Assembly (NCBI RefSeq): GCF_025655475.1
Contig: NZ_JAHTIK010000001.1
Location: 4,456,451-4,520,450, forward strand
DNA length: 64,000 nt
DNA from: Kitasatospora sp. DSM 101779
Lineage (GTDB): Bacteria > Actinomycetota > Actinomycetes > Streptomycetales > Streptomycetaceae
Reading direction: 5' to 3'
This document shows, piece by piece, positions 42,506 through 51,152 of this stretch (within the stretch, counting starts at the first letter, position 1; each line of letters begins with the position of its first letter). The notes under the pieces were generated by a model, which saw nothing but the letters and a program-made list of their open reading frames with translations, was not told the DNA's origin and did not search any database. The position numbers were made by a program, and so were the translations under genes.

Positions 42506-44041
42506 TCAGTTCGGCCGCTGATAGACGTCCGGAATGCCGTCGTGGTCGGTGTCCGTGTTCTCCTCCTCGTACAGCAGGCGGTAGTGCCGGGTGCGGAGCT
42601 TCAGCAGGACGGTGGCGAACACCGCGCACAGCACCGAACCCGTCAGCACGGCCTCCTTGGCCTGCTCGGCCAATGCGTGGTCGTCGGGGAAGGCCAGCTC
42701 GCTGATCAGCAGGGAGACGGTGAAGCCGATGCCGGCGAGGGTCGAGAGCGCGAACACGTCCCCCCAGCCGAGCTGCGGGTTGAGCTGCGCGCGGGTGTAG
42801 CGCGCCGCCAGCCACGTCCCGCCGAACACACCGACCGACTTGCCCACCACCAGCCCGAGCATCACACCGAGCGGCGTGGCATGGGTGAACACCACGGCGA
42901 GCGCCTCGCCCGACACCGGGACCCCGGCCGCGAACAGCGCGAACAGCGGCACCGCGACCCCCGCCGACAGCGGCCGCACCAGGTGCTCGACGTGCTCGCC
43001 GGGGGAGTGCTCCTCGCCCGGCCGGGTGTGGCAGCGCAGCAGCATGCCCATCGCCACGCCGGCCACCGTGGCGTGCACCCCGCTCTCGTGCATCAGCGCC
43101 CAGATCACCAGCGCCAGCGGCACGTAGACGTACCAGCCGTGCACCTCGCGGCGGTGCAGCAGCCAGAACAGCACCAGCCCCGCCAGCGACAGCCCCAGCG
43201 CCCAGAACTTGATGCCCGAGGTGTAGAAGACCGCGATGATGAGGATCGCGATCAGGTCGTCCACCACGGCGAGCGTGAGCAGGAAGGCCCGCAGGGCGGA
43301 CGGCAGCTGACTGCCCACCACCGCCAGCACGCCGAGCGCGAAGGCGATGTCCGTCGCGGTCGGGATCGCCCATCCGCCGGGGTGGCCGCCGGGTGCCAAG
43401 TTCACCAGGGCGAAGATCACCGCGGGCAGGATCACCCCGCTCACCGCGGCGGTCACCGGCAGCAGGGCCGCACTCGGCGACCGCAGCTCGCCGGAGGTGA
43501 ACTCACGCTTGAGTTCGATGCCCGCCACGAAGAAGAAGATCGCCAGCAGGCCGTCCGCGGCCCAGGCCTCCACGGTGAGATCCAGATGCAGCGGCTCCGA
43601 CGGCCCGATCGTGTGCTCGGTCACGGAGGCGTAGGAGCCCGGCCAGACGTTGGCCCACACGAGGGCGGCGACCGCGGCGAGCAGCAGCAGCACACCGCCG
43701 ACCGTCTCGGTGCGCAGCGCGTCCAGGATGATCCGCCGCTCGGGCAGCGGCAGCAGGCCGAGGAACGTCCGGCGCTGCCTGCCCGGCTCAGTGCTGGTCT
43801 CCGTGCTGGTCTCTGTGCCCGGTTCCGTGCCCGTTTCCGTGCTCGTGCCGGCCCGGTCGTCCGGCGTGGGCCCGTCGGTCCGGGAGGACCGGTCGTCCTG
43901 GGTCTGTCGGTCGTTCTGGGTGGGCCGGTCGGACGGGGGCTGTCGGTCGTTCTGGCCGGGCCGGTCGTTCTGGGCGGGCCGGTCGGACGGGGGCTGTCGG
44001 TCGGGCACGGGCGGCTGGTCGGGCGCGGGCGGTGTGGCCAC
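42506..44041 (-). CDS. nhaA: Na+/H+ antiporter NhaA with extended termini
   Basis: A 511-residue antiporter. The NhaA core (about residues 85-480) shows FFFVAGIELKREF, the ion-site pair in TLAVVDDLIAILIIA, and PTATDIAFALGV. Before it is an N-terminal tail of about 80 hydrophilic residues built from repeats such as DRQPPSDRP and QNDR, followed by Glu/Thr/Ser repeats. The last 17 residues, NTDTDHDGIPDVYQRPN, resemble a calcium-binding thrombospondin-3 loop. The GTG at 44041 follows AGGAGGT, so the tail is translated. Confidence 0.93.
   Translation of the reverse strand: MATPPAPDQPPVPDRQPPSDRPAQNDRPGQNDRQPPSDRPTQNDRQTQDDRSSRTDGPTPDDRAGTSTETGTEPGTETSTETSTEPGRQRRTFLGLLPLPERRIILDALRTETVGGVLLLLAAVAALVWANVWPGSYASVTEHTIGPSEPLHLDLTVEAWAADGLLAIFFFVAGIELKREFTSGELRSPSAALLPVTAAVSGVILPAVIFALVNLAPGGHPGGWAIPTATDIAFALGVLAVVGSQLPSALRAFLLTLAVVDDLIAILIIAVFYTSGIKFWALGLSLAGLVLFWLLHRREVHGWYVYVPLALVIWALMHESGVHATVAGVAMGMLLRCHTRPGEEHSPGEHVEHLVRPLSAGVAVPLFALFAAGVPVSGEALAVVFTHATPLGVMLGLVVGKSVGVFGGTWLAARYTRAQLNPQLGWGDVFALSTLAGIGFTVSLLISELAFPDDHALAEQAKEAVLTGSVLCAVFATVLLKLRTRHYRLLYEEENTDTDHDGIPDVYQRPN
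43922..44003. repeat. 28-base direct repeats inside nhaA
   Basis: The same 28 bases (beginning gggccggtcggacggggg) occur at 43922-43949 and 43976-44003, a 54-base period with a related partial unit between. The period is a multiple of three, so copy changes would add or remove 18 residues in the N-terminal tail of NhaA. Confidence 0.9.
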
Positions 44042-44681
44042 GGCGGGACCTCCTGGGGCTGGGGCGGGCGGTCTCCCCGTACGGGGGACACCTGTCGTAC
44101 GGATGCCGACCAGACTTCCCGGCGCGCCTCGGAGCGGTCCTGACGCCCCACCGCATTCTACGGAGTGCACGACGGCGGCGGATCGGGCGCAGTCTATGCA
44201 GGTCGAAGCCGGTCGCCGGGCGACGCGACCGGGCCCGGAGAGGCCGCCGGCCACCGTCCCCCGGACGGACTGCGACCGGATGCGTGAACCGCGGCTCGTC
44301 CTTATGGTCGGCATCGTGCACCCGCCCGGGTGGCACGGACACGGCAGTTCATCCAGGGCAGTTCACGCAGGTCACAGGGAGGGGCACAGCGGACGGGCCA
44401 GGCAGGACAGCAGCACAGCAGGACGCGAGGGCCATGCACCCGGACACCCCCTCCTCGACGGCCCCGCCTGCACGGCCACCCCGCCGCAGGCCCAGGACCC
44501 GCACCGCCGCCCCGCCGCGGTTACCCGCCACCACCACAGCCACCAGGGCCCCGGGCCGCGACCACCTGCTCGGCCCTCGGGACGCCGCCCCGACGAGACC
44601 GGGCCCCCGACACGACCTCCGTTCCGCCGGACGTCTCCACCTGCTTGCCCGAGACGGCCCGCCGGCCGCGCCCGCCGCTAG
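44042..44681. other. Gene-free gap upstream of nhaA
   Basis: About 640 bases with no convincing gene. It must contain the nhaA promoter. The right half (44430-44680) is C-rich on the plus strand and may be the decayed 5' part of the serine-hydrolase remnant that follows. Confidence 0.5.
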
Positions 44682-45035
44682 GCCTGTGCACCCGTAGCCC
44701 GCTACCTGCAGGCCCACCTGTCGGTCGACGCGGTGCCGACCCCGGAGTGGACGGGCGCCGGGCCGTCGCTGCGGGCCGCACTGCACGAGGTGGCCAGGCC
44801 CCGGGTGGCGCACCGGCGGGACGGCACGGGAATTGGCCTGATCTGTGGTCATCGAATGCCGAAGGACGGCGAACTGCTCTGCCGCCACGGTTCGACCGGG
44901 GGCTTCCCGGCGTTCGCCGGTTTCGACCCGGTCGCCGGGGTCGGACTGGTCGCGGCGGGCAACACCCTGACGACCAACCGCCGGCGCTTCGTCCGGGGCG
45001 CCCACACGACGCTCTGCGCCCTGCGCCACAGCTGA
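44682..45035 (+). pseudogene. Remnant of a serine hydrolase (beta-lactamase family)
   Basis: The frame from 44682 reads VARYLQAHLSVD, then a segment ending LLCRHGSTGGFPAFAGFDPVAGVGLVAAGN. That is the C-terminal part of class-C beta-lactamase-like serine hydrolases, where the HNGGTGGF motif replaces KTG; here it reads RHGSTGGF. The catalytic SxxK and YxN parts are absent, a TAG stop lies just upstream at 44679, and no start with ribosome site is seen. It looks like a truncated gene rather than a small protein. Confidence 0.7.
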
Positions 45036-45068
45036 CCGGACTGTCGCGTACGGCCGCAGAACACGCCG

Positions 45069-45107
45069 CGGGCCGGTCCCCCCGCCGAGAGCGAGGGGAC
45101 CGGCCCG
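45069..45107 (-). terminator. Hairpin terminator after acs
   Basis: A perfect 13-base inverted repeat (cgggccggtcccc at 45069-45081, complement at 45095-45107) with a 13-base loop lies 10 bases beyond the acs stop on the minus strand. Confidence 0.8.
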
Positions 45108-45117
45108 TGGTGGTGTG

Positions 45118-47073
45118 TCAGTCCTCGCTCGGAGCGGTGGGCAGCTGGGCCTGGATGAGGTTCATCACCGAGGAGTCGGCGAGCGTGGTGACGTCGCCGA
45201 TCTCGCGGTTCTCGGCGACATCGCGCAGCAGGCGTCGCATGATCTTGCCGGAGCGGGTCTTGGGAAGCTCGTTGACCAGCAGGATCCGCTTGGGCTTGGC
45301 GATAGGGCCGAGGGTGCGGCCGACGTGGTTGCGCAAGTCGGTGACCAGGTCGTCACCGGCTTCGGCGGTGCCGCGCAGGATGACGAACGCGACGATGGCC
45401 TGGCCGGTGGTGGCGTCGGTGGCGCCGACCACGGCCGACTCGGCGACCGCCGGATGCGAGACCAGCGCGGACTCGACCTCGGTGGTCGAGATGTTGTGGC
45501 CGGAGACCAGCATGACGTCGTCGACCCGGCCGAGCAGCCAGATGTCGCCGTCCTCGTCCTTCTTCGCGCCGTCACCGGCGAAGTACCGGCCCTCGAAGCG
45601 GGACCAGTAGGTGTCCAGGTAGCGCTGGTCGTCACCCCAGACGGTGCGGAGCATGGACGGCCACGGCTCGGTGAGCACCAGGTAGCCGCCGGAGCCGTCG
45701 GGGACCTCGCGGGCCTCGTCGTCGACCACGGTCGCGGCGATGCCGGGCAGCGCGCGCTGGGCGGAGCCGGGCTTGGTCTCGGTGACGCCGGGCAGCGGGC
45801 TGATCATGATGGCGCCGGTCTCGGTCTGCCACCAGGTGTCCACGATCGGGCAGCGGCCGCCGCCGATGTGCTCGCGGTACCAGACCCACGCCTCGGGGTT
45901 GATCGGCTCGCCGACGCTGCCGAGCACCCGCAGGCTGGACAGGTCGAACTTGGCGGGGATGTCGTCGCCCCACTTCATGAAGGTGCGGATCGCGGTCGGC
46001 GCGGTGTAGAGGATGGTCACGCCGTACTTCTGCACGATCTCCCAGAACCGGCCCTGGTGCGGGGTGTCCGGGGTGCCCTCGTAGATGACCTGGGTGGCGC
46101 CGTTGGCCAGCGGCCCGTACACGATGTACGAGTGGCCGGTGACCCAGCCGATGTCGGCGGTGCACCAGTAGACGTCGGTCTCCGGCTTGAGGTCGAAGAC
46201 GGCGTGGTGGGTGTAGGACGCCTGGGTGAGGTAGCCGCCGGTGGTGTGCAGGATGCCCTTCGGCTTACCCGTGGTGCCCGAGGTGTAGAGGATGAACAGC
46301 GGGTGCTCGGCCTCGTGGCCCTCCGCGGTGTGCTCGGCGGACTGGCGGTCGACGACCTCGTGCCACCACACGTCGCGGCCCTCGGTGAACGCGGTGTCCT
46401 GGCCGGTGCGGCGCACGACGAGGACGTGCTCGACGCCCGGGCAGCGGTCGAGGGCCTCGTCGATGGCGGGCTTGAGGGCGGACGGCTTGCCGCGGCGGTG
46501 GCCGCCGTCCGCGGTGATGACGAGCTTGGCGTCGGCGTCCTGGATGCGGGAGGCGACGGCGTCGGCGGAGAAGCCGCCGAAGACCACGGAGTGGGTGGCG
46601 CCGATCCGGGCGCAGGCGAGCATCGAGACGACGGCCTCGGGGATCATCGGGAGGTAGATCGCCACGCGGTCGCCCTTGCGGACGCCGAGCTCGAGCAGCG
46701 CGTTGGCGGCCCGGGAGACCTCGTCCTTCAGGTCGGCGTAGGTGATGATGCGGGTGTCGCCGCCCTCGCCCTCGAAGTGGATCGCCACCCGGTCGCCGAG
46801 GCCGGCCTCGACATGCCGGTCGACGCAGTTGTACGCGACGTTGATCCGGCCGTCGGCGAACCACTTCGCGAACGGCGGGTTGCTCCAGTCCAGGGTCTCG
46901 GTCGGCTCGACGGACCAGGTGAGGCGGCGGGCCTGCTCGGCCCAGAAGGCGAGCCGGTCCTCGGAGGCCTGCCCGTAGGCGTCCGCGGTCACGTTCGCGG
47001 ACGCGGCCAGTGCGGCCGGCGGCGCGAAGCGGCGCTCCTCCTTGAGCAGATTGGCCAGGCTCTCGTTGCTCAA
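45118..47073 (-). CDS. acs: Acetyl-CoA synthetase
   Basis: A 651-residue AMP-forming enzyme that activates acetate. Motifs: P-loop-like FILYTSGTTGKPKG, DTWWQTETG, the adenylate motif YWSRFEGRYFAGDGA, GRVDDVMLVSGHN, and PKTRSGKIMRR with the catalytic lysine that is the site of regulatory acetylation in this family. I place the start at the TTG at 47073 (MSNESLANLLKEERRF), six bases after GAGGAG; the GTG one codon upstream is too close to that site. Acetate supply feeds secondary metabolism in this group. Confidence 0.96.
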   Translation of the reverse strand: MSNESLANLLKEERRFAPPAALAASANVTADAYGQASEDRLAFWAEQARRLTWSVEPTETLDWSNPPFAKWFADGRINVAYNCVDRHVEAGLGDRVAIHFEGEGGDTRIITYADLKDEVSRAANALLELGVRKGDRVAIYLPMIPEAVVSMLACARIGATHSVVFGGFSADAVASRIQDADAKLVITADGGHRRGKPSALKPAIDEALDRCPGVEHVLVVRRTGQDTAFTEGRDVWWHEVVDRQSAEHTAEGHEAEHPLFILYTSGTTGKPKGILHTTGGYLTQASYTHHAVFDLKPETDVYWCTADIGWVTGHSYIVYGPLANGATQVIYEGTPDTPHQGRFWEIVQKYGVTILYTAPTAIRTFMKWGDDIPAKFDLSSLRVLGSVGEPINPEAWVWYREHIGGGRCPIVDTWWQTETGAIMISPLPGVTETKPGSAQRALPGIAATVVDDEAREVPDGSGGYLVLTEPWPSMLRTVWGDDQRYLDTYWSRFEGRYFAGDGAKKDEDGDIWLLGRVDDVMLVSGHNISTTEVESALVSHPAVAESAVVGATDATTGQAIVAFVILRGTAEAGDDLVTDLRNHVGRTLGPIAKPKRILLVNELPKTRSGKIMRRLLRDVAENREIGDVTTLADSSVMNLIQAQLPTAPSED

Positions 47074-47187
47074 CACGCACTCCTCATCGAGTCTCATCTG
47101 CCGGGTCATCCCCTGCGGGATTGTCCCGTGTGTCCCAGCACACAGCTCACCAGGCGAACGGGTGTGTTGACAAGAGCCTCCCGAGAA

Positions 47188-47202
47188 TTGGTGTAGACCT
47201 TT
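47188..47202. promoter_or_regulatory. Possible DasR-like (dre) site upstream of acs
   Basis: ttggtgtagaccttt matches the core of the DasR consensus (tggtctagacca) at about ten of twelve positions. It lies 115 bases upstream of the acs start. A by-eye match only. Confidence 0.3.
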
Positions 47203-47260
47203 GGCCTGTCGCCGCGGAGGGGTCGACCGGCCCGGCCGCCCGGCGGGCCGCCCGGCGGCG

Positions 47261-47331
47261 CGGTGGGCGGTGCGGTGGGCGGTGCGATGGGCGGGATGTG
47301 GGGGCGGGCGTGGGGCGGCGCTCGGGTGGGG
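47261..47331 (+). repeat. G-rich tract with quadruplex potential
   Basis: Repeats of ggtgcggtgggc merge into a run with at least six GGG or longer tracts separated by short loops on the plus strand. Four such tracts are the minimum for an intramolecular G-quadruplex. Confidence 0.6.
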
Positions 47332-47435
47332 GCGCGAGAGGGTGCGAGGTGGTGTGCCGACGAACACCGGGTGGCCCGCCCCGGAGCCGCGGGTGGCCGG
47401 GCAGCTGTCGGACCGGCCGCGGGGCCATACGGTAT

Positions 47436-47482
47436 CCAGGTGCCAGGTGCCAGGTGCCCGGCGAACGGGGAACGGGGAACGG
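47436..47482. repeat. Two short heptamer repeat arrays
   Basis: ccaggtg occurs three times in tandem (47436-47456), and six bases later gaacggg occurs twice plus six bases of a third copy (47463-47482). Both have a 7-base period, are noncoding and prone to slippage. Confidence 0.85.
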
Positions 47483-47781
47483 CGCACGTGGTGCGGCGCA
47501 CGCCGGGTGCACCGTTGTGCGGGTCGCGTGGGTGCTCGGATCGGTAGGCGTGCGCAGGGTGCCTGGTGGGCCGGATGCCCCGGCGGTTGTGGGGTGGCGT
47601 GGGGGTGCCTGCGGCCGGCGGGCTCGGGGGCGGACCGCTGCGACCGGCCGCGGACTGTGGAGCCGATGGTGCAGGAGCTCTTGACGACCTGACGCATCGG
47701 TACTCCACTGACCGGGCGGGCCTGTGGCTTCGGCCGCGGGCCCGACCAACGGCGCACCCTCATGCGACGGGGGTCAGAACC

Positions 47782-48318
47782 ATGTCGGCCACACCTTCTC
47801 CTTCCTCCTCATCACATGCCGCCGCTCCCCTTCCCGGGGATTTCGCCGTCGTCCGGATGGACGGCCGTGTCGGTCGGCTCATCCGGTTCGGTCAATGGCT
47901 CAACGGCGACGGGTTCGCCGACTACGAGCACGCCTTCGTCTTCGTGGGGGACGGGCAGCTGGTCGAGGCACAGCCCGGTGGCGCCGAACTGCGCCCCCTC
48001 TCGGCGTACGACGGCTGCCCGGCGCTCTGGTCCACCGGCAGGTACGCGCTGACGGATGTCCAGCGGGCGGCCGTCGTCACCGCCGCCCGCGGGTACATCG
48101 GCGTTCCCTACAGCGTGGCCGACTACTTGGCGCTGGCCGCACACCGCCTCCGACTTCCGGTCGGTCCGCTCATCAAGGGTTATGTGGCGAGCAGCCGCCA
48201 CATGATCTGCTCCCAGCTGGTTGACCAGTGCTACCTGGACGCCGGCGTCCATCTGTTCTCGGACGGCCGGTGGCCCGGGTACGTCACTCCGGCTGATCTG
48301 GCGAAACTGCTGTCCTGA
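47782..48318 (+). CDS. Permuted papain-fold (YiiX/NlpC-P60-like) protein
   Basis: A 178-residue protein that fits the circularly permuted NlpC/P60 group: PLPGDFAVVRMDGRVGRLIRFGQWLNG at the start, the His in DYEHAFVFVGDGQLVEAQ, and a later Cys in HMICSQLVDQCYLDAG. Such enzymes are amidases or acyl transferases with a His-Cys pair in reversed order. There is no signal peptide, only a Ser-rich N-terminus, so action on peptidoglycan outside the cell is unlikely; the substrate is unknown. ATG follows gacggggg. Confidence 0.82.
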   Translation: MSATPSPSSSSHAAAPLPGDFAVVRMDGRVGRLIRFGQWLNGDGFADYEHAFVFVGDGQLVEAQPGGAELRPLSAYDGCPALWSTGRYALTDVQRAAVVTAARGYIGVPYSVADYLALAAHRLRLPVGPLIKGYVASSRHMICSQLVDQCYLDAGVHLFSDGRWPGYVTPADLAKLLS

Positions 48319-48400
48319 CGAGCGGACGCGAGGCCGCGGAGGGCACGGGGGCCGTCGACATCGCGGACGGGCTGAACCCGGCCGTGGCGCCGACAGGGTG

Positions 48401-50785
48401 TCAGGCGGTCACCGGCGTACGCTCCTGCAGCTGTTCGCTGCAACGGTCGGCCGACACCGGGGCGAACTGGCAGGTGTCGTCGTCCAGTACGTACGCCTGG
48501 GCGGTCGCGAAGTCGAAGTACATTCCGACGAGGCGCAGGGTGCCGGTGGCGACTCGGCGTTCGACGGCGGGGTTGGCCAGCAACTGGTCGAGTTGCTGGA
48601 CCACGTTGGTGATGCAGAGTTCCTCGACCGGATCGGCGGCGGGCCGGTCGGCGAATCGTGCGGGTGCGCGCTTGGAGCGGGCGAGCGAGCCGCGGCCGTT
48701 GCGCAGCCACCGCACGAGCGGGGTCGGCGTGCCGGGTTGCTCGTGGATGCCGTCCAGCAGGGCCTTCATCGCGCCGCAGCCGGAGTGCCCGCAGACCGTG
48801 ATCGAGCCGACCTCCAGCACCTCCACCGCGTACTGCACGGCGGCCGCCACCGAGTCGTCCGCGGCGCCCGGTTCGTAGGGGGCGGGGACGAGGTTGCCGA
48901 CGTTGCGCACCGTGAAGAGGTCGCCGGGCCCGCTGCTGGTGATCATGCTGGTGACCATCCGGGAGTCGGCGCAGGTGAGGAACAGCTGCGAGGGCGTCTG
49001 GCCCTCGCGGGCGAGCCGGGCCAGCTCCTGGCGGACCAGCGGTGCGGTGTGTTCCTGGAAGCCGCGCACGCCGTCGATCAGTCTGCCGTGTGCGTCGCCG
49101 CCGTCCTGCTCGATGCTGTGGTGGCCCATCCACGGCGTCCAGGCGCGGAACTGCTGCGAGCCCGCGGCCGGATCCGGGTCCATCGTGCCGTCGGGGTCGA
49201 GCGCAGCATGCTGGCTGTGCTGATCGGTCACCATTGCGACCCGCCCACCGGCGGCCTGGTACATGGCTCGCCAGGTGTGCAGCGCCTCGTACGCGGCGTG
49301 GTCGAGGAAGGAGCCGTCGTGGTGGACGGTGACCGCCGCGCCGGGCGGGATCTGGGCGAGCGTGCGGCTCAGCCGCGGGACGGCGGCGAAGGTGAGCGGA
49401 CCGTGCGTCCGGATGCGGTGGGTGCCGTCCGGCTCGGCGGTGACGTCGACCCGGGCGCGGGTCAGCCGGTGGAGGGCGAGCAGGCCGGCGACCGTTCCGC
49501 CGAGCGCCACGCCGAGCGGGACGCCCAGGGCGACCACACCGAGCACGGTGACCACATAGACCGGGAACTCGCGGTGCCGGTGGATGCGCCGGATGTGCGC
49601 GAAGCTGACCATCTGCACGCCCACGACGAGCACCAGGGCGGCCAGGGCGGCGAGCGGGATGCGGCGCAGTCCGCCGGCCAGGGCCAGCGCGGCCAGCACC
49701 ACCCAGCCGCCGTGCAGTACGGCCGACCACCGGGAGGAGGCGCCGGCCTGCACGTTGGCCGTGCTGCGGACGGCGCCACCGGCCACCGGTAGGCCGCCGA
49801 GCAGGCCGGAGACCGTGTTGGCCAGGCCTTGGCCGCGCAGCTCACGGTCCAGGTCGCTGGAGGTGTGCGTCATGCGGTCGACCGCGACCGAGGAGAGCAG
49901 CGACTCCACACCGGCGACGGCGGTGACCGTCAGGACCACGGCGAGCAGGGCGGGCCAGTGCTCGGCGAGCAGTCGGCCGCTCGGGGCCGCAGCGAGCGCA
50001 TGGTGCTGCCAGCCCGGCAGTTCGACCCGGGCGAGGTGCAGGCCGAGGGTGAGCGAGAGGGCGGTGCCCGAGGCAACGGCGACCAGGGCGGCGGGCAGCC
50101 GGGCGAGCCGCGCGCCCGTCCGGCCGGCGGCACCGGGCAGCCGGCCGAGGCGCGGCCAGCAGAAGAGCACGGCGACGGCGAGCGCGCCGACCGCCAGGGC
50201 CGGCAGGTGCGGCCCGGCCAGCTGGTCGGGGAGCGAGCGCAGATTGGCCAGGGCGGAGCTCTGCGGCGAGCCGCCGAGCACGACGTGGAGTTGGGCGATG
50301 GCGATGGTGAGGCCGACGCCCGCCAGCATTCCGTGCACGACCGCGGGGGAGACGGCCAGTGCCGCGCGGGCCACCCGCAGCGAGCCGAGCAGGAATTGGA
50401 GCAGGCCCGCCGCAACCGTCACCGCGCAGGCGATCTGCCACCCGTACTGCGCGATTACGCCGGCGGTGATCACGGTGAGGGCTGCGGAGGGGCCGCTGAC
50501 CTGCAGGGGAGTTCCGCCGAGCAGCCCTGCTACCAGGCCTCCGGCAGCGGCCGCGACGAGACCCGCGGTCAGTGGGGCGCCGGTGGCGAGGGCAATGCCG
50601 AGCGAGAAGGGCACCGCGATGAGGAAGACGGCCAGCGAGGCCGGCAGGTCGTGGAGGAGCAGGGCGCGGCCTCGGCCGTCGGCCTTTCCGGGGCGGGGTG
50701 CGGGCCCGGTCGACCGGCCGCCGGACGGTGGCGCGTGGTCGGTGGTGTCCGAGGCGATGGGTGCGGAGGAGATGTCGAGGGTCAT
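48401..50785 (-). CDS. SulP family transporter fused to beta-carbonic anhydrase
   Basis: A 794-residue two-domain protein. Residues about 40-430 form a SulP anion transporter with 10-12 membrane segments (GIALATGAPLTAGLVAA, PLQVSGPSAALTV). The C-terminal part from about 560 is a beta-class carbonic anhydrase with zinc ligands in TCADSRM and GHSGCGAMK and the FTVRNVGN segment. The fusion implies coupled bicarbonate transport and CO2/bicarbonate interconversion at the membrane. Between the domains is a short STAS-like stretch (residues about 450-530). Confidence 0.95.
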   Translation of the reverse strand: MTLDISSAPIASDTTDHAPPSGGRSTGPAPRPGKADGRGRALLLHDLPASLAVFLIAVPFSLGIALATGAPLTAGLVAAAAGGLVAGLLGGTPLQVSGPSAALTVITAGVIAQYGWQIACAVTVAAGLLQFLLGSLRVARAALAVSPAVVHGMLAGVGLTIAIAQLHVVLGGSPQSSALANLRSLPDQLAGPHLPALAVGALAVAVLFCWPRLGRLPGAAGRTGARLARLPAALVAVASGTALSLTLGLHLARVELPGWQHHALAAAPSGRLLAEHWPALLAVVLTVTAVAGVESLLSSVAVDRMTHTSSDLDRELRGQGLANTVSGLLGGLPVAGGAVRSTANVQAGASSRWSAVLHGGWVVLAALALAGGLRRIPLAALAALVLVVGVQMVSFAHIRRIHRHREFPVYVVTVLGVVALGVPLGVALGGTVAGLLALHRLTRARVDVTAEPDGTHRIRTHGPLTFAAVPRLSRTLAQIPPGAAVTVHHDGSFLDHAAYEALHTWRAMYQAAGGRVAMVTDQHSQHAALDPDGTMDPDPAAGSQQFRAWTPWMGHHSIEQDGGDAHGRLIDGVRGFQEHTAPLVRQELARLAREGQTPSQLFLTCADSRMVTSMITSSGPGDLFTVRNVGNLVPAPYEPGAADDSVAAAVQYAVEVLEVGSITVCGHSGCGAMKALLDGIHEQPGTPTPLVRWLRNGRGSLARSKRAPARFADRPAADPVEELCITNVVQQLDQLLANPAVERRVATGTLRLVGMYFDFATAQAYVLDDDTCQFAPVSADRCSEQLQERTPVTA

Positions 50786-50940
50786 GGTGTCCCGTCTTTC
50801 CGGGGGAACTTACGCAGTCAGGTCCGGTGGTGGTGCTGTCCGCGGATCGGCTGTCGTGGGTCGCGACGGTTTGGCGGGATGGTGTGGGCGCGGCGGCTTG
50901 TCCGCGGGGCCCAAGGACCATCAGTCCGGTCTGCCAAGAT

Positions 50941-51011
50941 TCGGTAAACCGAGAGTAATGAGATCTTTGCACAGCGTGAATCCGAACGACAGGTCGGAGC
51001 GTTGGATTCAC
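50941..51011. promoter_or_regulatory. AT-richer island with palindrome and hairpin
   Basis: tcggtaaaccga (50941-50952) is a perfect palindrome with 5-base arms around aa; next to it gtgaatcc (50976-50983) pairs with ggattcac (51004-51011), extendable by aacg/cgtt past one bulged base. The island lies between the SulP-carbonic anhydrase start and the end of the ATPase gene and probably contains the SulP promoter. Confidence 0.5.
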
Positions 51012-51055
51012 CTTTACGAGTGGAGGCCGGTCGGGCCGGGAACCCGACAGCCGGA

Positions 51056-51096
51056 AGGGCCGGCGAACGCCCAGCTCAGGGGTGTTCGCCGGCCCT
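51056..51096 (-). terminator. Hairpin terminator after the CooC/MinD-like gene
   Basis: A perfect 13-base inverted repeat (agggccggcgaac at 51056-51068, complement at 51084-51096) located 57 bases past the stop of the minus-strand ATPase gene. Confidence 0.78.
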
Positions 51097-51152
51097 CCCG
51101 GCGGTGGTGTCGCAGCCTGCCGTGCGGCGGCCGCAGGAGTGCGGGGTCGGGG

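Larger units (their letters stand above)
47074..47781. other. Gene-free gap with simple repeats upstream of acs
   Basis: About 700 bases without a credible gene between divergent acs and the papain-fold gene. Contents seen: a possible GntR-type site near 47188-47202; a G-rich stretch at 47261-47331; three copies of ccaggtg at 47436-47456 followed by nearly three copies of gaacggg at 47463-47482. Both promoters must lie here. Confidence 0.6.
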
